Assembly (NCBI GenBank): GCA_019359435.1
Contig: JAHHHI010000093.1
Span: 1 to 64,000 of the forward strand
Length of the DNA stretch: 64,000 nucleotides
Source: Kaiparowitsia implicata GSE-PSE-MK54-09C
GTDB lineage: Bacteria > Cyanobacteriota > Cyanobacteriia > Elainellales > Elainellaceae
Reading direction: 5' to 3'
In this document: positions 50,815 through 60,010 of the stretch, one piece after another
Numbering within the stretch: position 1 is the stretch's first letter
Layout of the letters: each line of letters opens with the position of its first letter
The notes under the pieces: generated by a model
What the model saw: the letters and a program-made list of their open reading frames with translations, nothing else
Told to the model about the DNA's origin: nothing
The model's database searches: none
Translations under genes and position numbers: made by a program

Positions 50815-53004
50815 CTAGCTAGTAATCGTGCCAGTGAGGGGCGAGCTCGCGCTGGCCATATTCTGGATCGGAATGCGCCCTGCCAGATACGCCAACCGCC
50901 CAGCCACCGTTGCCAGCCCCATCGCCCGACCCATGGCAACTGGATTTTTTGCCTGGGCGATCGCTGTATTGATAAGCAACGCCGAAGCCCCCAGTTCCAT
51001 AGCATGGGCGGCTTCACTTGGGGAGCCGATACCCGCATCCACCACCACAGGCACCTTAGACGTTTCCACAATAATGCGGATGTTGGCCTCGTTTTGAATG
51101 CCCTGCCCTGAGCCAATGGGCGACCCCAACGGCATCACCGTTGCGCAGCCAGCCTCTTCTAGTCGCTTAGCCAGCAAGGGGTCAGCGTTGATATAGGGCA
51201 ATACCGCAAACCCCTCCTTCACCAATTGCTCAGCCGCCTGAAGTGTGCCGATAGGGTCTGGCAGCAGATACTTCGCATCGGGAATCACTTCCAGCTTGAC
51301 GAAGTTGTTGTTTTCTTGCCCCAGTAGCTTTGCCATCTCACGCCCCAACCGCGCTACCCGCACCGCTTCCTCCGCTGTTTTGCAGCCTGCAGTATTGGGC
51401 AACATCCAAATCTTTGACCAGTCGAGCGCTTCGGCGAGGCCTTCATGCCCAGGTGCTTTGGTTTGCACCCGACGCACCGCCACCGTCACAATTTCGCAGC
51501 CGCTGGCACTGACGCTCTGGCGCATCGTGTCAAAGTCAGGATATTTGCCCGTGCCGGTCATGAGACGAGACCTGAAGGTGCGACCCGCAATGGTGAGAGG
51601 CGCATCCTCTGGGAGTGCGGGTGCAGAAGATTCAGTAAACTGAACAGCATCAACAAGAGTGGGATAGTGCAGCATGGTAGGCGTTGACGAAGGCGTTGAC
51701 GAGGAAGACCGAGATGGCAGAAATTGTGGGATCGACGCAGCGGCAGCGGGTGGCACTGGGGAATGGACAAAGCGCCGCCAAGAAAAAGCTGAGAGCAGAG
51801 CCTCAGGCGATTCTCTCTCAGACGGTACGGTCGAGTGCCCCAAGACTTGATCTGCCAGAAGCTGCGCCGTAATGGGAGCCAGCAAAATGCCGTTGCGGTG
51901 ATGCCCCACGGCCAGACTCAGGTTATCGCAAAGGCTGCTGCCCAAAATTGGCAGCTCATCGGGGGTGGCTGGACGGAAGCCCCACCAGCGCTCTTGGATG
52001 GGAAACTCTGCTAAGCCAGGGCATAGGCGGATCGTGGCTTGCAGCAATGCACCCAAGCCCGCTGGGGTGTTGCCGGGGATAAACCCAACCGCTTCACTGG
52101 TGGCCCCAATCACAATGCGCCCATCGCGCCGCGGCACAATGTACACATCGTCGCCAAACAGCACCCGCTGCAGCGGCAACCCATGAGCATAACCAGGGGG
52201 CATCGTCAGCGACAGCATTTGCCCTTTGCGCGGCGTGACGGGAATGGGCAACAGGTCTGACGTCCAGGCTCCGGTCGCTAAGACATAATGATCCGCCTGC
52301 CAGTCGCCTTCGCTGGTTTTGAGGCAGGCGATTTTCTGCGAGCTGCCGCTGTTGAATGCCCCGCTCTGCTGTTCTAAACCCGTGACGGCAACGCCCTCAC
52401 GAATGACCACGCCTGCGGCACGGGCTGCTGCCCGCAGTGCTATTGCTAGCGCCCGGTTATCGACTTGCCCATCTTCGGGATACCACCAGCCGCCCGTGAT
52501 GGCGTGGCTTAGCCCCGACTGCGCTTGGTGCATTGCCTCAGCACTGAGCCACAACGCTCCAGCGGGGGATGTGGCAGCCCCATTGGGTGGGGTGGGTGTA
52601 GAACGCTGCAGCGCATCTAGTGACTTGAATGAACTAGATGCAGGGGATTGATGCGGCGCATTTGTCAGGTGTGGCGGGCTAGAGTCGGAGTTCTCGTCTA
52701 CCGGGGCGAAGGTGGGTGCCAAAATGCCGCAGGGCCAGTAGCCTGCTGACTCGCCACTGAGGTCTTCGAGCTTTGCGACCCAGTCACCATAGAGCGCACG
52801 ACTGCGCAGGCAGATGTCTTGCATTGCACCAGACGCAAACGCTTCGGCGTGGGGAGCTAACATTCCGGCTGCAGCATGGGTGGCAGCTTGCTCAAAGTCT
52901 CGGCTGAGGACGGTGACTGATGCGCCCCGGAGCTTGAGTTCAGTGGCGATCGCCAACCCGACAATGCCGCCGCCAATAATTAAAATATCGTCTGTAAAAG
53001 GCAT
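50815..53004 (-). CDS. thiOG: Fused glycine oxidase ThiO - thiazole synthase ThiG
   Basis: A 729-aa bifunctional enzyme of thiamine synthesis. The N-terminal part (1 to about 400) is a FAD glycine oxidase: dinucleotide fold [20 protein letters not shown], a second FAD contact [12 protein letters not shown] and [14 protein letters not shown]-like [15 protein letters not shown]; it makes dehydroglycine. A Ser/Pro-rich linker of about 70 residues follows. The C-terminal part (about 470-729) is ThiG, opening [20 protein letters not shown], with the DXP-binding lysine in FVKLEVIPD and [20 protein letters not shown]. The fusion is known in cyanobacteria and would pass the unstable imine between sites. 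ATG 53004 (MPFTDDIL) is preferred to 53025. Confidence 0.94.
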   Translation of the reverse strand: MPFTDDILIIGGGIVGLAIATELKLRGASVTVLSRDFEQAATHAAAGMLAPHAEAFASGAMQDICLRSRALYGDWVAKLEDLSGESAGYWPCGILAPTFAPVDENSDSSPPHLTNAPHQSPASSSFKSLDALQRSTPTPPNGAATSPAGALWLSAEAMHQAQSGLSHAITGGWWYPEDGQVDNRALAIALRAAARAAGVVIREGVAVTGLEQQSGAFNSGSSQKIACLKTSEGDWQADHYVLATGAWTSDLLPIPVTPRKGQMLSLTMPPGYAHGLPLQRVLFGDDVYIVPRRDGRIVIGATSEAVGFIPGNTPAGLGALLQATIRLCPGLAEFPIQERWWGFRPATPDELPILGSSLCDNLSLAVGHHRNGILLAPITAQLLADQVLGHSTVPSERESPEALLSAFSWRRFVHSPVPPAAAASIPQFLPSRSSSSTPSSTPTMLHYPTLVDAVQFTESSAPALPEDAPLTIAGRTFRSRLMTGTGKYPDFDTMRQSVSASGCEIVTVAVRRVQTKAPGHEGLAEALDWSKIWMLPNTAGCKTAEEAVRVARLGREMAKLLGQENNNFVKLEVIPDAKYLLPDPIGTLQAAEQLVKEGFAVLPYINADPLLAKRLEEAGCATVMPLGSPIGSGQGIQNEANIRIIVETSKVPVVVDAGIGSPSEAAHAMELGASALLINTAIAQAKNPVAMGRAMGLATVAGRLAYLAGRIPIQNMASASSPLTGTITS

Positions 53005-53051
53005 AAAGGCACGGGCGTAATACAAAGTCCCATCAGGGAAGCGGCAACGGC

Positions 53052-53453
53052 CTACCAGCGAGCCGGCACAGGGGATGGGCGAGTTTGGCTCGGGGCTGTG
53101 CCCGAAGGCACACCTGTACCTGTTGGCGGCACCCCACCCCCGGGCGTGGTGGGTGGAATACCACCCGGGCTAGGGGTACCATTCACGCGAGGTTCGTCAG
53201 GAAAGGTAGTAGTGGGCGTTTGGGTGGTGGGCGTTTGAGTGGTGGGCGTCTGGTTTGTAGCAAAGATACGATTCAGGATGGGGACATTCCCCAACCGCGC
53301 TCGAAAATCAGGGGTGCCCACCATAATGAGTGTGAGTGCGGTTAGCACAATCAGGCTAGTTAACCGCATGGCGCCCGTGGTGAGAATGCCAATCAGTGCG
53401 GCCAACACCCCAAAGACGATGAAAAAGCCGATGATTTCTGGAAGTCCACCCAT
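53052..53453 (-). CDS. Hypothetical membrane protein with Thr/Pro-rich tail
   Basis: A 133-aa protein with two membrane helices near the N-terminus ([20 protein letters not shown] and [16 protein letters not shown]), then a short charged stretch and a disordered tail. The tail contains three tandem QTPTT units coded by a 15-bp direct repeat and Pro/Gly-rich text. Family unknown. It lies 47 bp upstream of thiO-thiG on the same strand, so co-transcription is possible without an evident functional link. Confidence 0.6.
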   Translation of the reverse strand: MGGLPEIIGFFIVFGVLAALIGILTTGAMRLTSLIVLTALTLIMVGTPDFRARLGNVPILNRIFATNQTPTTQTPTTQTPTTTFPDEPRVNGTPSPGGIPPTTPGGGVPPTGTGVPSGTAPSQTRPSPVPARW

Positions 53454-53633
53454 CCTAAGCCTCCGTCGGTCTACCCTTCAACATCATCGCGCAAATAGCC
53501 CGCCTTGTGCATCTAATTTCAGCAGATTACGGGGGTTTGAGCCTGCGATCGCCCCCGGTTTTACCCAATTTCTATCCAATAGCTGACGAATGGCTGAGTG
53601 ATGCAGGGCTGATCAGAGCCAACGTTGCCCTGA

Positions 53634-53966
53634 TTACGGTGACCACTGCACGGCCTCGCCCTGTCCCCAAAAGCCCTCATGTTTAGTGACCTTCACATCG
53701 CCCAACACCTGCGTTTGGCAGGCGAGTCGGCGGGGGTGTGCAGGCGAATGGGGCGGCAGCGCTAGCCGCGCTTGCTCCTTCCAGTTGGGGGCAGATGCGG
53801 CGCCCTCAATGGCCACAGCGCAGGTGCCACAGGTGCCTAACCCACGGCAGTTAATGAGCGTCGATCGCCCATTGTGTAGCGCGACGCCTGCCTGCAGTAG
53901 CACCCATCGCAGGTTTGCTCCCGTGGCGCATTCAAGGGTGTTGCCTTGGGCAGAGATAATGGGCAT
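53634..53966 (-). CDS. 2Fe-2S ferredoxin-fold protein
   Basis: A 110-aa plant-type [2Fe-2S] protein. The cluster cysteines are in INCRGLGTCGTCAVAIEG (C-x5-C-x2-C) and LACQTQV (fourth Cys). The spacing matches chloroplast-type ferredoxins, but the sequence is basic and more divergent than photosynthetic ferredoxin I and lacks its acidic surface, so it is likely a specialised electron carrier. No oxidoreductase partner is adjacent. The start MPIISAQGNTLECATG is a normal family start. Confidence 0.88.
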   Translation of the reverse strand: MPIISAQGNTLECATGANLRWVLLQAGVALHNGRSTLINCRGLGTCGTCAVAIEGAASAPNWKEQARLALPPHSPAHPRRLACQTQVLGDVKVTKHEGFWGQGEAVQWSP

Positions 53967-54175
53967 GAGTTGCCAAAAAACGCTAGAAAATGGGCCGCGT
54001 ATGCTTTTATGCTAACGCTTGATCTCAGCTCTCACCCAAATGCTCTTACCCAAATGTAGATGGGGCGATCGCCCGCTCAGCGGCGAATTGTATTACAACT
54101 CCGTAGAAACGGGAGAAAACGGCATAGAGCGGCTAGCACCTCGCTACAATTGGGGAATTCTCATACCTGCGTGCC

Positions 54176-55894
54176 ATGCCCGATTCTGCTGCCACCCCCA
54201 TCTGGATTTATGACACCACCCTGCGCGACGGAGCCCAGATGGAGGGGCTTTCCCTTTCTCTCGAAGATAAGCTGCGCATTGCGCACCAACTCGATCGGTT
54301 GGGGGTGCCGTTTATTGAGGGCGGCTGGCCCGGTGCCAATCCCAAAGATGTGCAGTTTTTTTGGCATCTCAAAGAGCAACCTCTGAGCCAGGCTGAGGTT
54401 GTTGCGTTTTGCAGCACCCGCCGCCCCAGTCGCACGGCGGAAGATGACCCCATGCTGCGCCCGATCTTGTCGGCAGGCACGCGCTGGGTGACGGTGTTTG
54501 GCAAGTCGTGGGATCTGCATGTGACGGAAGGCCTCAAGACGACTCTGGACGAAAATCTAGCCATGATTGGCGACACGCTGCGCTTTTTTCGCGACCAGGG
54601 TCGGCGGGTGATCTACGATGCCGAGCATTGGTTTGATGGGTATCGGGCGAATCCTGACTATGCGCTGAAAACGCTGAAGGTGGCGATCGCTGCTGGGGCA
54701 GAATGGCTGGTTCTCTGCGACACCAACGGCGGCACCCTTCCCCACGAGGTTGCCACGATCGTCCGCACTGTTCGTAGCGTGATGGATGCCACCGTGATGG
54801 ATGCCACCGCTAAGCCCGGTTGGTCAGAGTCCGCCCTCTCAATGGCCAACCCTCAAATCCCCAGCCCCAAGCCTCAATTGGGGATTCACACCCACAATGA
54901 CTCGGGCACAGCGGTGGCTAATGCGATCGCCGCTGTGATCGAAGGAGCGCAGATGGTGCAGGGCACCATCAACGGCTATGGCGAGCGCTGCGGCAATGCC
55001 AACCTATGCAGCCTCATTCCCAATCTGCAGGTGAAGCTGGGCTATCGTTGCGTCAGCGATGAGCAACTGGCGCTCTTGACGGAATCGAGCCGACTGATTA
55101 GCGAAATCGCCAACTTGGCCCCGGATGACCATGCCCCGTTTGTGGGACAGTCGGCCTTTGCCCACAAGGGTGGCATCCATGTCAGCGCGGTGGAGCGCAA
55201 TCCTCTGACCTATGAGCACATTCAGCCCGAGCACATCGGCAACCTGCGCCGCATTGTGATTTCGGAGCAGGCAGGGCTGAGTAATGTGCTGGCAAAGGCC
55301 CGCAGCTTTGGCATTGACCTGCAAAAAGATGATCCTGCCTGCCGCGAGATTTTGCAGCACCTCAAATCTCTAGAGCATGAGGGTTACCAGTTTGAGGCGG
55401 CGGAGGCTAGCTTTGAGCTGTTGATGCGAGAGGCCTTGGGGCAACGGCCTAACTTTTTTGACATCAAGGGCTTTCAGGTGCGGTGCGATATGCTGCCGAT
55501 TAACGGCGGCAGCAGCGATGCCCTGGCGACCATTAAGGTGGCGGTGAGCGGCGACGAATACCTAGAGGCGGCAGAGGGCAACGGGCCAGTGGCAGCGCTG
55601 GATGCGGCACTGCGGAAGGCGTTGGTGAATGTATATCCGGCGATCGCCCACTTCCACCTGACCGACTACAAGGTTCGCATTCTCGACAGCGGGGCGGGCA
55701 CTTCTGCCAAAACCCGCGTGCTGGTAGAGTCGAGCAACGGCCAGCAGCGCTGGACTACTGTAGGCGTGTCGCCCAACATCATCGAAGCCTCGTATCAAGC
55801 GGTGGTCGAAGGGCTAGAGTATGGATTGCTGAAGCAACGCGTCTGCCATCTGTTTGAACGAGAAGAACCCCCCCGCTCTGCAAATCCTCGGTAG
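54176..55894 (+). CDS. cimA: (R)-citramalate synthase
   Basis: Condenses acetyl-CoA and pyruvate to (R)-citramalate, the first step of the threonine-independent isoleucine route used by many cyanobacteria. The 572 aa comprise a DRE-TIM barrel (about 8-290) and a C-terminal LeuA allosteric domain (about 420-560). Motifs are IYDTTLRDGAQMEGLSLS (catalytic Arg and metal Asp), the long-form CimA segment EGGWPGANPKD, and the metal-binding GIHTHNDSGTAVANA. The regulatory domain includes LATIKVAVSGDEYLEAAEGN. A short DNA repeat, gatgccaccgtgatggatgccacc, encodes VMDATVMDAT near residue 202. ATG 54176 starts right at the fold. Confidence 0.92.
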   Translation: MPDSAATPIWIYDTTLRDGAQMEGLSLSLEDKLRIAHQLDRLGVPFIEGGWPGANPKDVQFFWHLKEQPLSQAEVVAFCSTRRPSRTAEDDPMLRPILSAGTRWVTVFGKSWDLHVTEGLKTTLDENLAMIGDTLRFFRDQGRRVIYDAEHWFDGYRANPDYALKTLKVAIAAGAEWLVLCDTNGGTLPHEVATIVRTVRSVMDATVMDATAKPGWSESALSMANPQIPSPKPQLGIHTHNDSGTAVANAIAAVIEGAQMVQGTINGYGERCGNANLCSLIPNLQVKLGYRCVSDEQLALLTESSRLISEIANLAPDDHAPFVGQSAFAHKGGIHVSAVERNPLTYEHIQPEHIGNLRRIVISEQAGLSNVLAKARSFGIDLQKDDPACREILQHLKSLEHEGYQFEAAEASFELLMREALGQRPNFFDIKGFQVRCDMLPINGGSSDALATIKVAVSGDEYLEAAEGNGPVAALDAALRKALVNVYPAIAHFHLTDYKVRILDSGAGTSAKTRVLVESSNGQQRWTTVGVSPNIIEASYQAVVEGLEYGLLKQRVCHLFEREEPPRSANPR

Positions 55895-55981
55895 CTAATC
55901 TCGCCCCGTCATTCGATGCTCCTGCTCACAAAGCCGGTATCCCATCGCTCAATACCCATCGCTCAAGAGGAGAGACCAAAG

Positions 55982-57214
55982 ATGAGCATGGAGCTCTCAA
56001 AAACCCAGGTCATCATTGTCGGTGCAGGGCCGACTGGGGCCACGTTGGCCTTGCTGTTGGTGCAGCGGGGCATTGCCGTGACTCTGATTGAGGCCGCGCG
56101 CGATTTTCGGCGGGTGTTTCGAGGAGAGGGGCTAATGCCCAGCGGGCTAGAAGCGCTGGCGCAGATGGGTCTGCTGCATTTGGTGGAGGCAATTCCCCAT
56201 CGACCGCTGACAGGCTGGACATTTTTGGTGGGCGATCGCCCCTTATTTCGCGTGGACGAACCGCTGGGCGCAGCGCGCCCCTGCACGCTCGTATCTCAAC
56301 CCCCTTTATTAGAGAACCTGGTGGCCCTAGCGAAGCAGCATGCGCACTTCACGTTTTTGCCGGGGGGGGTGGTTAAAGAGGTGGTGCAGACGGGCGATCG
56401 CATCTCGGGCGTCGTGGTGCGGGAAGAGGGCGATGGAGCCGATCGGGCGATCGCCGCTGATCTCGTCATCGGGGCTGACGGGCGCAGTTCTACCCTGCGG
56501 CAGCGGGCCGGGCTACCGCTACAGACGGAACCCACTCCCATTGACGTGCTGTGGTTTAAGGTGGCCGCTCATCCTCGGTTTGTAGAAGACAATGTGTTTT
56601 CTACCGTGCTGGAGGGCGATCGCGTCTTCAGCATTTTTCATGGGGCGGCACCGGGCAAGTTGCACATTGCCTGGGTCTTGCCTGCTGATGCGGGCGATCG
56701 CTGGAAGCAGACCGACTGGGTTGCGGAGTTTTCTGGGCTGCGGCTGGGCTGGCTGGCAGAACACTTTCGCACCCAAGGGCACACCCTAGAACCGCCCATG
56801 AAGCTATCGGTAATCGTAGGGCGCTGCCCTCAGTGGTGGCAGCCGGGTCTGCTGCTGCTGGGCGATGCGGCCCATCCCATGTCGCCAGTGCGCGCGCAAG
56901 GCATCAACCTGGCGCTGCGGGATGTGATTGTGGCAGCAAACCATCTGGTTCCGCTACTTCAGCATCCCATCAATACGGCTAAACTGGATGCCGCGCTCCC
57001 CCACATTCAGGCAGAGCGCGATCCCGAAATCATTCGTGCTCAAGCGCTTCAACGCGCCGAAGCTCACCAAGGCATCCTGATTCGCCGCAATCCCTGGGTG
57101 CTGCCGCTGCTGCATTGGTCCGTGCCCATCCTAGGGCCACTCGGGCGGTTATCGTGGCTGCGGCGGCAATATCCCCTGCGGAATGGGATCACGTCCGTGC
57201 GGTTAGAGGTTTAA
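55982..57214 (+). CDS. FAD-dependent monooxygenase (PHBH/UbiH fold)
   Basis: A 410-aa aromatic-hydroxylase-fold flavoprotein. The dinucleotide motif is VIIVGAGPTGATLALLLVQR (about 10-29), the DG motif is DLVIGADGRSSTLRQ (about 160), and the FAD ribityl motif is LLLLGDAAHPMSPVRAQGIN (about 293-312). It should hydroxylate or epoxidise an aromatic or polyene compound with NAD(P)H and O2; the substrate is unknown. GAGGAGAG lies 7 nt before ATG 55982, which fixes the start against the open frame to 55916. It begins 87 bp after cimA and may be co-transcribed. Confidence 0.88.
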   Translation: MSMELSKTQVIIVGAGPTGATLALLLVQRGIAVTLIEAARDFRRVFRGEGLMPSGLEALAQMGLLHLVEAIPHRPLTGWTFLVGDRPLFRVDEPLGAARPCTLVSQPPLLENLVALAKQHAHFTFLPGGVVKEVVQTGDRISGVVVREEGDGADRAIAADLVIGADGRSSTLRQRAGLPLQTEPTPIDVLWFKVAAHPRFVEDNVFSTVLEGDRVFSIFHGAAPGKLHIAWVLPADAGDRWKQTDWVAEFSGLRLGWLAEHFRTQGHTLEPPMKLSVIVGRCPQWWQPGLLLLGDAAHPMSPVRAQGINLALRDVIVAANHLVPLLQHPINTAKLDAALPHIQAERDPEIIRAQALQRAEAHQGILIRRNPWVLPLLHWSVPILGPLGRLSWLRRQYPLRNGITSVRLEV

Positions 57215-57271
57215 TCACTGCATTAGTACCGCTCAGCGTAAATTCCCATCCCGCTCGCTTAAACACTGCTG

Positions 57272-57532
57272 TTGGTCTTAGCAGAAGACAACACTCGCCG
57301 CTTGGTTGGGATCGTCCCGACCCTCCTGATAACTGGAGAATCTGAACTGCCGCAGCCAGGGACAGGACACATAAGCGAAGTCGCTCAGAGCGATGTAGTG
57401 GATGAAGCCACCTTGCGAGCAGCCGGAGTTAATAGCATTCTGCGGCTGGAAGGGGGCGTGCTGCACCTGTTGGTGGGGTTAGGGGCTGACCAATATGCTG
57501 ACGAGATGAATCAACGCCTCACGGCAGTTTAG
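57272..57532 (+). pseudogene. PTS EIIB-like fragment without the phosphocysteine
   Basis: A TTG-started frame of 86 codons, opened by a stop at 57260. The second half, VVDEATLRAAGVNSILRLEG then GVLHLLVGLGADQYADEMNQ, resembles the C-terminal part of glucose/GlcNAc-type PTS EIIB domains. The first half does not contain the family's Cys-Thr-Arg-Leu-Arg phosphorylation site or its LGG-x-NI start, so it looks decayed. No ribosome-binding site is evident. Its position just before nagB and nagA suggests a former GlcNAc-6-P related function. It could instead be a small intact regulatory protein. Confidence 0.4.
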
Positions 57533-57731
57533 GCTCGCCGCACTCAGGCCGTTCTCTAAAGGATGGTGTGGAGAGTCGCCATCGGTGCGCCATCGCACGT
57601 CGTTCGGCGTCCTAGGAATATGGGGCGATCCCATTAATCGCCTCACTGCGTCAGTCCTATGGGGGATGCTAGGGTGCAAAAGCCTGCGACACTACGGGTA
57701 GAGTTCATGACCCCTGTTCTATGCAATTTCT

Positions 57732-58541
57732 ATGCAATTGATGATTCGCGCGACCCCAGCGCAGGTCGGGGAGTGGGCAGCGCGCTATGTGCAACAGCGG
57801 ATTCACCAGTTTGCCCCAACGGGCGATCGCCCCTTTGTCTTAGGCTTGCCGACCGGAGGCACGCCCATTCCCATGTATCAACACTTGGTGGCTCTGCATC
57901 GCCAGGGCCACCTTAGCTTTCGCCATGTCATCACCTTCAATATGGATGAGTATGTGGGGTTGCCTGCGTCTCATCCCCAGAGCTACCGCGCTTACATGCA
58001 GCGGCATTTATTCGACCTGATCGATATTCCCCCGCATCAGACCCATATCCCCAACGGCAATGCGGTAGATTTGCTGCAAGAATGCCAAGACTACGAAGCC
58101 AAAATTCAGCAGGCGGGCGGCATTGAGCTATGTGTAGGCGGGGTTGGAGAAGATGGGCACATTGCCTTTAACGAACCGGGGTCATCCCTTAGCTCGCGCA
58201 CCCGCGTTAAGCCGCTAACCCAAAGCACCCGCCAAGCCAACGCCCGTTTTTTTGCCGATGATGTGGCGGCGGTGCCCCAAGAGGCCTTAACCGTTGGGGT
58301 GGGCACCATTCTGGATGCGCGCGAGGTGCTGATTTTGGCGCATGGGTCACGCAAGGCGATCGCCCTGCACCATGCCATTGAGGGCTGCGTTAATCATCTA
58401 TGGACGGTCTCAGCATTACAGCTTCATCCCCGCAGTATCATCGTCTGTGATGATGACGCCACCCTAGAGTTGAAGGTCAAAACCGTACGCTACTTTTGCG
58501 AGCTAGAGCAGCACAGCCCTCTTTTAGATTCAATGAATTAG
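57732..58541 (+). CDS. nagB: Glucosamine-6-phosphate deaminase
   Basis: Converts glucosamine-6-P to fructose-6-P and ammonia. The 269 aa match the short NagB family. Substrate phosphate loop: [17 protein letters not shown]; catalytic base Asp in FNMDEYVGL (about residue 77); ring-opening His in [14 protein letters not shown] (about 140-153). It precedes nagA on the same strand by 239 bp with a repeat element between. Together they recycle GlcNAc-6-P, for example from peptidoglycan turnover. Start ATG 57732, or ATG 57741 three codons later; neither has a strong ribosome-binding site. Confidence 0.93.
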   Translation: MQLMIRATPAQVGEWAARYVQQRIHQFAPTGDRPFVLGLPTGGTPIPMYQHLVALHRQGHLSFRHVITFNMDEYVGLPASHPQSYRAYMQRHLFDLIDIPPHQTHIPNGNAVDLLQECQDYEAKIQQAGGIELCVGGVGEDGHIAFNEPGSSLSSRTRVKPLTQSTRQANARFFADDVAAVPQEALTVGVGTILDAREVLILAHGSRKAIALHHAIEGCVNHLWTVSALQLHPRSIIVCDDDATLELKVKTVRYFCELEQHSPLLDSMN

Positions 58542-58546
58542 GTGAG

Positions 58547-58672
58547 TTATATCAATTCTCTAAATCAGAATGACGGATTTTTTGAGGAGGGGAGTGGGGA
58601 ACGCAGTTCCCCACAAAGGGGCTTCGCCCCCTTGCCCCCCATTTGTAGCCCAAATTTTCGGAATTGATATTA
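58547..58672. mobile_element. MITE-like element between nagB and nagA
   Basis: Inverted ends TATATCAATTC (from 58548) and GAATTGATAT (58661-58670), flanked by TTA on both sides, enclose about 125 bp with hairpins GGGGAACGCAGTTCCCC and AAGGGGCTTCGCCCCCTT. It begins 6 bp after the nagB stop. An end-like gaattgatatta also occurs at 47401-47413. The ends recall IS630-type elements, but no transposase is present. Confidence 0.65.
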
Positions 58673-58780
58673 GGCAGATTTAACGAATTAGGGAATGCGG
58701 CTCGCAGCGTAAGCCTTGGAGCAGGACTGTACGGCTCATTCCCACCCCACTGGCAAACACCCCACAGGCAAACTACACGC

Positions 58781-60010
58781 ATGGCAACCCTAGCGCTAAC
58801 CAACGCGATCGTATACACCAGCCAGCAGGTGTTGCCCCACCATGCCGTGCTCATTGAGGGAACAACGGTCGTGGATGTAGTGCCCTGCAAGGCTTTGCCG
58901 CAAGGATGGCCGGAACTTGACATGGCAGGGGCCGCCATTGCACCGGGGTTTGTGGATCTGCAGCTCAACGGCTGCGGCGGGGTGATGTTTAACGACGTCA
59001 TTACCGCCGACACATTGGATCAGATGCATCGCACTAACCTTAAGTCGGGCACCACAAGCTTTTTGCCCACGTTAATTACAACATCAGATGAAGACATGCA
59101 GGCGGCGATCGCCCTAGTGCAACACTATCGGCGGGCGCATCCTGACTCTGTGCTAGGGCTGCATCTCGAAGGCCCCTACCTCAATCCCCAGCGCAAGGGC
59201 ATTCATAATGAGCGCTATGTGCGATCGCCCGACCCCGCCATGCTTCAGACCATCGCCAGTGCGGGATGCGAAGGGGTGCGGTTAGTGACGCTGGCGGCGG
59301 AATTAGCGACGCCAGACGACCTGCATCGGCTCACCACCGCAGGCATCACCGTCTCGACTGGGCACACCCACGCCACCTACGAAGCGGCGATCGCCGCTTT
59401 TGATCAGGGCGTCAGCATGGCCACCCACTTGTTCAATGCCATGACACCTTGGCAAGGTCGCAGTCCCGGCGTTGTGGGGGCGGTCTTTCATCATCCTCGC
59501 GTTGCCGCTGGCATCATTGCCGATGGGCATCATGTGCATCCGGCCTCGATCGCCCTTGCGAAGCAAATCATGGGCGATCGCCTGTTTTTGGTGACAGACG
59601 CGACGCCGCCTGCCGGAACCACCGACGTGGACTCGTTTATCATTGGCGGGCAGGAGGTGTTTTATCGCAATGGCCGGTGTCTGTCGGCAGAGGGCACCCT
59701 GGGCGGCTCTGCCCTGACAATGATTGAGGCGATCGCCTACTGCGTGCAGCAGGTGGGCATTCCGTTGGATGAAGCGCTGCGGATGGCTTCTACCTATCCC
59801 GCCCGTGCCATCGGCTTAGATCAACGGCTGGGGGCGATCGCCCCAGGCTATGTCGCTAACTTGGCAATCTTTAATTCAACGTTGCAAATGGTGGGACTGT
59901 GCGATCGCGGCGTCTATACACCTCTGACCCCACAGTCTCCTTACCCACAGTCCCCTCGCCCACAGCCCTCGAATCTAAACGAATCCACTGGCATTGGCCC
60001 CTCACGCTAG
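58781..60010 (+). CDS. nagA: N-acetylglucosamine-6-phosphate deacetylase
   Basis: Removes acetate from GlcNAc-6-P to give glucosamine-6-P, the NagB substrate. The 409-aa amidohydrolase has the N-terminal small domain, APGFVDLQLNGCGGVMFND (metal site region), LGLHLEGPYLNPQRKGIHN (metal Glu), STGHTHATY and ATHLFNAMTPWQGRSPG (His ligands), and the catalytic Asp in FLVTDATPPAG. A Pro/Ser-rich tail of about 25 residues (PQSPYPQSPRPQ) extends past the domain. Its last 9 bp overlap the convergent gene at 60002. ATG 58781 is at the fold start; upstream codons to 58664 lie partly in the repeat element. Confidence 0.94.
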   Translation: MATLALTNAIVYTSQQVLPHHAVLIEGTTVVDVVPCKALPQGWPELDMAGAAIAPGFVDLQLNGCGGVMFNDVITADTLDQMHRTNLKSGTTSFLPTLITTSDEDMQAAIALVQHYRRAHPDSVLGLHLEGPYLNPQRKGIHNERYVRSPDPAMLQTIASAGCEGVRLVTLAAELATPDDLHRLTTAGITVSTGHTHATYEAAIAAFDQGVSMATHLFNAMTPWQGRSPGVVGAVFHHPRVAAGIIADGHHVHPASIALAKQIMGDRLFLVTDATPPAGTTDVDSFIIGGQEVFYRNGRCLSAEGTLGGSALTMIEAIAYCVQQVGIPLDEALRMASTYPARAIGLDQRLGAIAPGYVANLAIFNSTLQMVGLCDRGVYTPLTPQSPYPQSPRPQPSNLNESTGIGPSR

